This document shows positions 5,499-11,196 of a stretch of DNA of 11,196 nucleotides, in pieces. The stretch covers positions 1 to 11,196 of the forward strand of contig JAJYJL010000134.1 of the NCBI GenBank assembly GCA_021789565.1, read 5' to 3'. Origin of the DNA: Acidobacteriota bacterium. GTDB lineage: Bacteria; Acidobacteriota; Terriglobia; UBA7540. The position numbers and the translations under genes were made by a program. The number at the start of each line of letters is the position of its first letter. The first letter of the stretch is position 1. The notes under the pieces were generated by a model. It saw only the letters and a program-made list of their open reading frames with translations, made no database searches and had not been told where the DNA came from.

Positions 5499-5771
5499 TT
5501 AGGATGCCTGCTTGGTACCACCCACAAAGCAGTTGTAAAGCAGGGCCAAAATTGCTCCTCCTATACCGCCATCCACCAGTCCATATCCAGTGCCGATCAG
5601 CACATCCAGAAAGTGGTGTGTGTTGTGAAAGCCCGGGTAAATCGAGCTTGCCATCACGAGAAAGGTAACTCCATACGAAGGTGAAATGAGGTTGACGGTC
5701 CCTACCAGAAGAATACAGCCAGCCCATAGGAGCCCGATTGCCAGGCCCAGGGCCTTTACGGATAACCGCAT
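5499..5771 (-). CDS. Small membrane protein annotated elsewhere as 'bacteriophage holin' type
   Basis: This 90-residue protein starts at an ATG (5771) with GGAGGAGT four bases upstream; an in-frame ATG at 5825 lacks such a site. It has two hydrophobic segments (about 7-29 and 55-79). The linker holds SSIYPGFH (42-49), and the second segment has G-x-G-Y-G-L-V-D-G-G-I-G-G (60-72) ending ALLYN (76-80). The SIYPG, VDG and LYN motifs are shared by many small chromosomal proteins labelled bacteriophage holin in databases. No lysis or phage gene is near, so a phage role is unlikely. The single Asp67 inside a membrane helix, with Gly packing, suggests oligomerisation or a small channel (inference). 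It lies 106 bases downstream of the stress-protein gene and may share its transcript. Confidence 0.78.
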   Translation of the reverse strand: MRLSVKALGLAIGLLWAGCILLVGTVNLISPSYGVTFLVMASSIYPGFHNTHHFLDVLIGTGYGLVDGGIGGAILALLYNCFVGGTKQAS

Positions 5772-5850
5772 AGATACTCCTCCGCACTCGCTGTTAGATA
5801 AGCTGCGAACGTGTGCCCCTATCATCTCACCTTTTGTGGTCCCGATCTAC

Positions 5851-5879
5851 AGAAGTGGCTGCTTCGCGGCTCACTTTCT
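5851..5879 (-). other. Hairpin at the stop codon of the universal stress protein gene
   Basis: AGAAGTG-GCTGC-TTC-GCGGC-TCACTTTCT (plus-strand reading) can pair into a stem of about 12 bp with one wobble, a small bulge and a three-base loop. It overlaps the TAG at 5880-5878. No T tract follows on the minus strand. It may protect or process the transcript between the stress-protein and holin-like genes, or act as a partial terminator. Confidence 0.35.
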
Positions 5880-6381
5880 AGGCTGCTTTCGGCTTCCTGG
5901 CTTCAGAGTGTTCCTCAGCTTTCTCTTTACCTACGGCAAGCGGCTCCGCTTTTGATTTGGGCGCCGGCACCTGCACCAGCACCCGGCACGGCGCGTGGTG
6001 TGTTACGTGCTGGACCGTTGATCCGAGCAACGTTTCACCAAGGCCATGGTTGTGGTGGTAGCCGATGATCAGGAGATCAATCCCATATTCCTTAGCTTCG
6101 CCCACGATGGCTTCCCCCGCATGGCGCGCTTTCAGCAGTCTGGTTGTGATTTGCATCGAGAAATTATTGGAGGCAATCTGGCGCGCCAACGAAAGGACCT
6201 GCTGGCCGGGGCGTTCAAAGACCGGGTCCTCGACGTCGATCGGCAAACCCGGAGGTACCTCAATCACGTGTAAAGCAACAACGTTGGTCCCCACAAGAGT
6301 GGCCATCTGGCAGGCGAGTTTGGTCAGGTTTCCTGCCGTTTCGGTGTCTCGCAAGGCCACCATGACTTTGGGCTTTTCCAT
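5878..6381 (-). CDS. Universal stress protein (UspA family)
   Basis: This 167-residue protein starts at an ATG (6381) with AGGAG five bases upstream. The frame is open further upstream to 6582, but that part has no protein character and covers the leader. Strand 1 and its loop are KVMVALRDTETAGN (5-18, with the usual Asp at 12), followed by VVALHVIEVPPG, LLIIGYHHNHGLGETLLGST and a last strand CRVLVQV. The ATP-binding motif G-x2-G-x9-G-[ST] is present except that the second Gly is His (GYHH-x9-GST), so nucleotide binding is uncertain. A charged Lys/Glu tail of about 25 residues follows the domain. The leader carries a Crp-type site and -10 matching those of the small RNA, so control by an FNR/Crp regulator is inferred. 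The probable role is survival under energy or oxygen stress. Confidence 0.88.
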   Translation of the reverse strand: MEKPKVMVALRDTETAGNLTKLACQMATLVGTNVVALHVIEVPPGLPIDVEDPVFERPGQQVLSLARQIASNNFSMQITTRLLKARHAGEAIVGEAKEYGIDLLIIGYHHNHGLGETLLGSTVQHVTHHAPCRVLVQVPAPKSKAEPLAVGKEKAEEHSEARKPKAA

Positions 6382-6518
6382 GGCTTGCTCCTTTCTCCTC
6401 TCCGCTCCAGGCGACGGAAAGTTCTGGCAAATGCCTGGAAGCCTGCAAGCGGTGAACTTGCTGATGCGGACCCTGCCCGGCTTATGGTTCCTCTGTCCAG
6501 GCCTAGTCCTCCTTTTTA

Positions 6519-6561
6519 ATTGTCTGGCGGTAACTCCCCTTGATCTGTGAGCACGGTCACA
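6519..6561 (-). promoter_or_regulatory. Class II-type Crp/FNR-family promoter of the universal stress protein gene
   Basis: TGTGA-N6-TCACA at 6546-6561 is a perfect Crp-type palindrome in both half-sites. On the minus strand it is followed after 21 bases by GACAAT (6524-6519, four of six matches to TATAAT). A start at G6512 puts the site centre at -41.5 and leaves a 131-base leader before the ATG at 6381. This spacing is identical to that at the small RNA promoter. The palindrome could also serve the divergent plus-strand gene. A separate inverted repeat TCACG-GTAG-CGTGA lies at 6579-6592. Confidence 0.55.
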
Positions 6562-6700
6562 GGCGCTGGTAATGGTGGTCACGGTAGCGTGATTCAGGCT
6601 TTGTTAAAGTTTGCTCTGCTGGGAGGGAAAGTGGCGAGGAGTGCAGGTTAGCTTCTGGGCAGGAGAGGCAAGCCAGCCGGCCCCAGCAAGACGGGGACTC

Positions 6701-6729
6701 GCTCCTCCCAGCTTTTTTTTGAGAGGAGC
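6701..6729 (+). promoter_or_regulatory. Hairpin that would hide the Shine-Dalgarno of the plus-strand stress protein gene
   Basis: GCTCCTC (6701-6707) is the exact complement of GAGGAGC (6723-6729), which contains the only good ribosome-binding sequence (AGGAG, 6724-6728) near the start of the second universal stress protein frame. The 15-base loop includes eight T (6713-6720). Such sequestration is the principle of RNA thermometers and other translational switches, but the absence of a normal start codon weakens the case. The eight T are not preceded by an adjacent GC-rich stem, so a terminator is unlikely. Confidence 0.35.
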
Positions 6730-6734
6730 AGGCG

Positions 6735-7124
6735 ATACTCAGATACACGAACTATTCTGAGCACTCCGGCCGAGCGCTCACCTACGCGCTCTCACTGGCC
6801 ATGCAGTACAAGGCGGAACTCACTCTGCTCCACGTTCCTGAAGACGTACCTTCAACCGAAGACCTGCAAGAGAGCATCGGTGAAATCTCGCAACGGTTCG
6901 AGGAACTGGTCCCTCATGAAGCAGGAGAGTCGTGCAAATTGCAGACGGCAGTGCATATCGGCGAGCCTCATCAGCAAATCCTCCAGATCGCGCTGGAACA
7001 TGAGACGGACCTGGTGGTGATGGGCGCGTGCGGGCGCAATGCCGTGGACCTGGCCTTGTTCGGTTCCACCACTCACCGCGTGATTCAGCCAGGGAGCAGC
7101 CCCGTCCTGGCCGTGCACATCTGA
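6735..7124 (+). CDS. Universal stress protein (UspA family), start codon lost or non-canonical
   Basis: The frame is open from 6723 after a TGA at 6720, and UspA homology begins at about 6735 (ILRYTNYSEHSGRALTYALSL), upstream of the first ATG at 6801. The family start is usually IL-x-P-T-D-F-S; here it reads IL-R-Y-T-N-Y-S, so the conserved Pro and Asp are replaced. Starting at ATG 6801 would remove strand 1 and has no ribosome-binding site. AGGAG at 6724-6728 points instead to an AUA codon at 6735, which would be an unusual start. The rest is intact: LTLLHV, DLVVMGACGRN, and G-x2-G-x9-GST followed by SPVLAVHI. About 129 residues are covered, slightly short of the usual 140-150. It is either an N-terminally decaying gene or one with a rare start codon; the body shows no frameshift. 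Confidence 0.65.
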   Translation: MLRYTNYSEHSGRALTYALSLAMQYKAELTLLHVPEDVPSTEDLQESIGEISQRFEELVPHEAGESCKLQTAVHIGEPHQQILQIALEHETDLVVMGACGRNAVDLALFGSTTHRVIQPGSSPVLAVHI

Positions 7125-7255
7125 GAAGTGTTTTCAGCAAAGTAGAAATCTTTCGTGCAAGCGCGGCCATGGCGCGGTGCCCGGAAGCTTGTGAGCGTGA
7201 ATGCCATAACTACTTGAATTGATTTGCCGATAGCGTACAGAATAGAAGGGTCACC

Positions 7256-10030
7256 ATGGCGAATCCAATGAAACCATCTGCAAAGCAAACCATAGAAGGC
7301 GCGCATGACATCTACCGTCAGACGCACCACCCTCTGGACGTTTTTTTTGCTCCGGAGAGCGTTGCTGTTATTGGCGCGACAGAAGCCGCGGGAAGCGTCG
7401 GACGAACGCTCCTCTGGAACCTCATCAGCAGCCCGTTTGGCGGCACCGTTTATCCTGTGAATCCCAAGCGCAGCCACGTGCTGGGGATCAAGGCGTATCC
7501 CGCTATTGGAGCGTTGCCTGAAACGGTGGACCTGGCTGTGATCATCACGCCTGCAGTCACGGTTCCCAGAATTGTCGGAGAGTGCGTTGACGCGGGAGTC
7601 AAAGGCATTGTCGTGATCTCAGCAGGCTTCAAGGAATGTGGAGCGGCCGGCGTCCAGATGGAGCAGGAGATTATGGCGCAGCTTCACCGCGGAAGGACGC
7701 GCCTGATTGGCCCCAACTGCCTGGGTGTGATGAGTCCTCTGACGGGCCTGAACGCAACTTTCGCCCGCACGTGCGCCCAACCGGGCAACGTAGCGTTCAT
7801 CAGCCAGAGCGGCGCGCTCTGTACCGCCATCCTGGACTGGAGCCTGCATGAGCACGTCGGCTTCAGCGCCTTTGTTTCTGTCGGCTCAATGCTGGATGTG
7901 GGATGGGGCGACCTGATCAATCACCTTGGTGACGACCCCAACACCCACAGCATTATTCTCTACATGGAGTCTATTGGCGACCCGCGCGCTTTTCTCTCCG
8001 CCGCGCGAGAAGTGGCACTCTCAAAACCCATCATCGTGATCAAGGCGGGCCGCACTGAAGCCGCTGCGCGAGCGGCTGCGTCGCACACCGGGGCCCTCGC
8101 GGGAAGCGATGAAGTTCTGGAAGCTGCGTTCCGGCGGTCAGGCGTCCTGCGTGTCTCGAGCATTTCCGATCTGTTCTCCATGGCGGAAGTTCTGGCCAAG
8201 CAGCCGCGCCCGAAAGGACCGCGCCTGGCCATCCTGACCAACGCGGGCGGCCCTGGAGTGCTGGCTACCGATGCGCTGTCCATCCACGGTGGCGAACTTG
8301 CTGTCCTTTCGGAAGAAACCATCGAGTCTCTGGACGGAATTCTGCCGCCGCACTGGAGCCACAACAATCCCGTTGACATTCTGGGGGACGCTGAGCCGGA
8401 CCGTTACGCCAAGGCAGTTGAGATTGTGGCCCAGGACCCCAACGCCGACGGCTTGCTGGTAATCCTGGCGCCGCAGGCGATGACGGACCCTTCGGAAACG
8501 GCCGAGAAATTGAAGCGCTTTTCAAAGTTGAAAGGCAAGCCGATCCTGGCAAGCTGGATGGGCGGCGCTGAAGTCCTGGCTGGCCAGGAAATCCTGAACA
8601 GGTCCAACATTCCGACTTTCCCTTACCCCGATGCTGCGGTCCGTACGTTCCAGTACATGTGGCAGTACAGTTACAGCCTGCGCGGCCTTTATGAAACGCC
8701 CATGCTAGTATCCGGCAGCGAGGAAAATGGCATCCGGCGCGATGAGGTCCATGGAATCATTCACTGCGCGCAGCAGTCCGGCAGATCGCTTCTGAACGAG
8801 TATGAATCGAAGCGGCTGCTGGCGGCTTATGGCATCCCGACCGTTCCTACCTTTGCGGCAACCACAGAGGATGAAGCAGTAAAGCTTGCGCAGAAGGCGG
8901 GCTATCCTGTGGTGCTGAAGCTGCTTTCTGAAACCATCACGCACAAGACCGACGTGGGTGGTGTCCAGTTGCGCCTGCGCGACGAGGGCGCTGTCCGGCA
9001 GGCCTATCGCACCATTGAGAGTTCGGTGCTTGAGAGGACGGGGCCAGGAAATTTTGGCGGCGTTACCGTCCAGCCTATGATCCAGTCTCGCGGCCACGAA
9101 ATTATTCTGGGTAGCAGTTTCGACCCGCAGTTCGGTTCAGTGCTGCTGTTTGGATCGGGTGGGCAACTGGTGGAGGTTTACAAGGATCGCGCGCTGGCGC
9201 TGCCGCCGCTCAACACTACGCTGGCGCGCCGCATGATGGAACAGACGCGCATCTGGGCTGCGCTGCAAGGCGTGCGCGGCCAGAAGGCTGCCGATCTCGC
9301 TGCGCTCGAGCGCCTGATGGTACGCTTTAGCCAGTTGGTGATTGAACAGAGGCGCATCCGCGAAATTGATATTAATCCGCTGCTGGTCTCTCCCGACGGA
9401 ATGATTGCGCTGGACGCGCGCGTGGTCCTGCACGGTAGCGACGTCAATGAAGACCAGCTTCCCAAACTGGCCATCCGTCCTTATCCGTCGCAGTACAGCT
9501 ACAAGTGGACGATGAAAGACGGCACTCCGGTAGTGATCCGGCCCATACGTCCGGAAGACGAGCCGCTGATGGTGAAATTCCACCACACACTTTCCGAGCG
9601 CAGCGTCTACATGCGCTATTTCCACATGCTCTCGCTCAGCCGGCGCATTGAGCACGACCGCCTGACGCGCATCTGCTTCATTGACTACGATCGCGAGATG
9701 GCCCTGGTGGCCGAGCAAACCGATCCCGCGACCGACGAGAAGCAGATCCTCGGTGTCGGGCGGCTCAGCAAGCTGCATGAAATGCGCGGGGCGGAAGTTG
9801 CAGTCGTTATCAGTGACCAGTTCCATCGCAAAGGCCTGGGCACTGAGCTGCTGAACCGGTTGCTCCAGATCGGCCGCGACGAAAAGCTGGATTTTGTGGC
9901 GGCCGAGATCCTGCGTGAAAATCCTGAAATGCAACGCATGGTGGAGAAGGTCGGTTTCAGCCTGGAAGTCGCCGATGAATCAACGGTGCGCGCCGTCTAC
10001 AATCTGAGAAACCACGTCCCCGCCGTGTGA
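7256..10030 (+). CDS. Fused NDP-forming acetate-CoA ligase / GNAT protein acetyltransferase
   Basis: This 924-residue protein starts at an ATG (7256) with GAAGGG six bases upstream. Domains in order: CoA-binding Rossmann (about 26-125, ESVAVIGAT), succinyl-CoA-ligase-like (about 145-480, with IGPNCLG and FISQSGA), ATP-grasp (about 513-735, NEYESKRLL and THKTDVGGV with His563), and C-terminal GNAT (about 755-920). The GNAT has the acetyl-CoA loop [12 protein letters not shown] (855-866), and Glu847 sits where Pat enzymes have the catalytic base. His277 in SHTGALAG is the phosphohistidine of ADP-forming acetyl-CoA synthetases, which E. coli PatZ/YfiQ lacks, so the ligase half may be active. Two roles are inferred: interconverting an acyl-CoA and NDP+Pi with the acid, CoA and NTP, and acetylating protein lysines. 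The stress protein gene just upstream encodes a plausible substrate. Confidence 0.93.
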   Translation: MANPMKPSAKQTIEGAHDIYRQTHHPLDVFFAPESVAVIGATEAAGSVGRTLLWNLISSPFGGTVYPVNPKRSHVLGIKAYPAIGALPETVDLAVIITPAVTVPRIVGECVDAGVKGIVVISAGFKECGAAGVQMEQEIMAQLHRGRTRLIGPNCLGVMSPLTGLNATFARTCAQPGNVAFISQSGALCTAILDWSLHEHVGFSAFVSVGSMLDVGWGDLINHLGDDPNTHSIILYMESIGDPRAFLSAAREVALSKPIIVIKAGRTEAAARAAASHTGALAGSDEVLEAAFRRSGVLRVSSISDLFSMAEVLAKQPRPKGPRLAILTNAGGPGVLATDALSIHGGELAVLSEETIESLDGILPPHWSHNNPVDILGDAEPDRYAKAVEIVAQDPNADGLLVILAPQAMTDPSETAEKLKRFSKLKGKPILASWMGGAEVLAGQEILNRSNIPTFPYPDAAVRTFQYMWQYSYSLRGLYETPMLVSGSEENGIRRDEVHGIIHCAQQSGRSLLNEYESKRLLAAYGIPTVPTFAATTEDEAVKLAQKAGYPVVLKLLSETITHKTDVGGVQLRLRDEGAVRQAYRTIESSVLERTGPGNFGGVTVQPMIQSRGHEIILGSSFDPQFGSVLLFGSGGQLVEVYKDRALALPPLNTTLARRMMEQTRIWAALQGVRGQKAADLAALERLMVRFSQLVIEQRRIREIDINPLLVSPDGMIALDARVVLHGSDVNEDQLPKLAIRPYPSQYSYKWTMKDGTPVVIRPIRPEDEPLMVKFHHTLSERSVYMRYFHMLSLSRRIEHDRLTRICFIDYDREMALVAEQTDPATDEKQILGVGRLSKLHEMRGAEVAVVISDQFHRKGLGTELLNRLLQIGRDEKLDFVAAEILRENPEMQRMVEKVGFSLEVADESTVRAVYNLRNHVPAV

Positions 10031-10061
10031 TCTGCGCCCACGCCTTGCCTTTCCGAGCGAG

Positions 10062-10101
10062 GCGAGGAATCCTCGCAGTTCAGTGTGTGTCATGGTGACA
10101 C
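10062..10101. other. Two short hairpins between convergent genes
   Basis: GCGAGG-AAT-CCTCGC (10062-10076) and GTGTCA-TGG-TGACAC (10087-10101) are two adjacent perfect 6-bp stems in the 110-base gap between the ligase/GNAT gene and the convergent propeller gene. This is where a bidirectional terminator would sit. Neither has a T tract on either side, so factor-dependent or stem-only termination is the most that can be suggested. Confidence 0.35.
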
Positions 10102-10140
10102 GGGGCACAACGCGGCGTTTCCGATGTGTGCGTTGCGCTG

Positions 10141-11196
10141 TCATTTCTCTGCGGTCTTCAGCCCGAAACAATACAAAATGGAGTCGTGGTCGACTGCATA
10201 GATCTTTCCGTCCGCAATCGCAAGTCCGCTGAAATGGACCCAGCTTTTCATGGCGTCGCCGCTCTGGTAGAGCAGCTTGCCCGTGTTCGCATCCAGAGCG
10301 TACAGGACGGCCGCGTGTGTGCCCTGCGCGCGTTGCGCGGTGGTCAGCAGGTTCGCCTTCCATTCGGCCGTGCTCTTAAAGTGGACCATTCCCGGGATAT
10401 GCGTCTGCCGGGGATTTTCTCCTGTGGCCAGGGCAAACAGCACTCCGTTGGCGATGGCGGGCGGGTCCGGCAGGTTCATGTCCGGAGAGATCCACGCGGG
10501 CTCCAGCACCGGTTTCCTTGAGGTTTTATTGAGCATCACTTTGAAGGCTATGATGCAGCCATGCGGAACGGGCCCGTTGGTGACCGGAAATTTCGGTGCT
10601 TCTTTTGAGACCGATCCCCAAAGCGTGACGCAGAGCCATGGCTCGCCTGCATCATCTTTCCAAACGGCCGGCGCGCCCCACAATCCTTTCTCCTGCAAGG
10701 CCTTTTCGTCGTTGCCCAGCGGTGGCGTTATAAACAGCGGCGTCTGGGGGTCCTTGCCTCCCAGCGAATCGGCATCCAGCAGGTAAACCACTGCTTGCTT
10801 GCCCCCTCCTGCGACCAGGTTGTAGTTTCTGTAGGCAAACGCCGCCGTGCCGCCGGAGTCCATGTCCAGGTCGTCTTTATTGATCAGTTGCCAGTCGAGG
10901 GGCGTGTAGGAATCGAGCAGGCGCAGGTTCCTTGGCGCTGCCGCCACAAAGCTGCTGCCAAAGTCGCCTGCGAATGGATCAAATTTCCCGTCGCCGGTGC
11001 TCGCAACAATCCTGTTGTTGTCGCTGATGAGAGGCCCGCCCCGATCCCACATGCCAGCTCCATAGCCTGGTTCCAGCAGCAATTCATGCGTCGCCGGGCG
11101 CCGCGGATTCCGAACGTCCATCGAGTAGATGCCTGACCGGTCCGCTCCACATCCCTGTGACGTCGCGGTGTAAATAAACCCTTCCTTCAAATTCAA
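10141..11196 (-). CDS. PQQ-type beta-propeller repeat protein (5' end cut by window)
   Basis: The 3' part of a gene, 351 codons in the window, ends with TGA at 10143-10141. The frame is open to the right edge, so no start is assigned and any signal peptide is outside the window. The sequence is rich in propeller-blade repeats: GIYSMDVRNP, AVVYLLDADSLGG, and near the end VLYALDANTGKLLYQSG followed by GLAIADGKIYAVDHDSILYCFGL. These follow the PQQ-enzyme repeat pattern of a strand, then ALDA-x-TGK, then a strand. Proteins of this kind are usually periplasmic, either quinoprotein dehydrogenases or non-enzymatic propellers. Calcium and PQQ ligands cannot be checked without the N-terminal part. It is convergent with the ligase/GNAT gene and probably functionally separate from the stress block. 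Confidence 0.85.
   Translation of the reverse strand: MNLKEGFIYTATSQGCGADRSGIYSMDVRNPRRPATHELLLEPGYGAGMWDRGGPLISDNNRIVASTGDGKFDPFAGDFGSSFVAAAPRNLRLLDSYTPLDWQLINKDDLDMDSGGTAAFAYRNYNLVAGGGKQAVVYLLDADSLGGKDPQTPLFITPPLGNDEKALQEKGLWGAPAVWKDDAGEPWLCVTLWGSVSKEAPKFPVTNGPVPHGCIIAFKVMLNKTSRKPVLEPAWISPDMNLPDPPAIANGVLFALATGENPRQTHIPGMVHFKSTAEWKANLLTTAQRAQGTHAAVLYALDANTGKLLYQSGDAMKSWVHFSGLAIADGKIYAVDHDSILYCFGLKTAEK

Noticed and set aside
5499..5771. Phage origin suggested by the holin-like label
   Set aside because: No endolysin, integrase, structural gene or attachment repeat is present, and this family is common in ordinary chromosomes.
6065..6550. 161-codon plus-strand frame
   Set aside because: It is antisense to the clear universal stress protein gene and its leader, with no family resemblance.
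6382..6582. Upstream extension of the minus-strand universal stress protein by 67 codons
   Set aside because: UspA proteins begin at the first strand found right after 6381. The extension is basic and unstructured, and covers the predicted promoter and leader.
6713..6720. Run of eight T as an intrinsic terminator on the plus strand
   Set aside because: The nearest GC-rich stem (CCCC/GGGG around 6680-6695) ends about 17 bases before the T run, too far for a standard terminator.
7190..7205. Third Crp-type site before the ligase/GNAT gene
   Set aside because: Only the left half-site TGTGA matches; the right half is ATGCC, and no -10 lies at the 21-base spacing.
9137..9934. 265-codon open frame on the minus strand
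   Set aside because: It is wholly antisense to the GNAT and ATP-grasp part of the ligase fusion, has no recognisable domain, and is expected by chance opposite a GC-rich gene.

Overview
The window reads like chromosomal DNA of a GC-rich soil or subsurface bacterium, most probably an acidobacterium or a close relative. This is inferred from the gene families: a long PAS-GAF sigma-54 activator, an FNR-like regulator behind a STAS protein, a fused acetate-CoA ligase/GNAT enzyme, small holin-like membrane proteins and a PQQ-type propeller protein. There is no rRNA, tRNA, insertion sequence or CRISPR array here, and nothing that looks phage-borne.

Positions 1-4376 (minus strand) are a regulatory block. 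In transcription order it holds a possible 101-residue ORF, a 785-residue sigma-54 enhancer-binding protein (PAS-PAS-GAF-AAA+-Fis HTH), a receiver-like protein that has lost its phosphoacceptor Asp, a STAS protein that has lost its phosphoacceptor Ser, and an FNR-like Crp-family regulator. The last gene runs off the left edge just before its recognition helix. The STAS and FNR-like genes are one base apart. The intergenic regions carry a -24/-12-like element, inverted repeats and two alternative hairpins.

Positions 4774-6381 (minus strand) hold a predicted small RNA of about 161 nt, a 92-residue membrane protein, a 90-residue holin-like membrane protein and a universal stress protein. The RNA has a promoter, a rod-like fold and an intrinsic terminator. 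It and the stress protein gene share the same promoter layout: a Crp-type site (TGTGA-N6-TCACA, perfect in one and one mismatch in the other), exactly 21 bp, then a -10 hexamer. The site centre then lies at -41.5, the classical class II activator position.

Positions 6723-10030 (plus strand) hold a second universal stress protein gene whose reading frame has no normal start codon. It is followed by a 924-residue NDP-forming acyl-CoA ligase fused to a GNAT acetyltransferase. The window closes with the 3' part of a convergent PQQ-repeat beta-propeller gene.

Working model (inference): this is a stress or redox island. An FNR/Crp-type regulator would drive a structured small RNA and a universal stress protein, while a PAS/GAF-sensing sigma-54 activator would control the neighbouring phospho-dead signalling genes. 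The lysine-acetyltransferase-like fusion beside the stress proteins suggests acetylation as a further control layer. The RNA gene and the repeated promoter geometry are the most novel-looking items.
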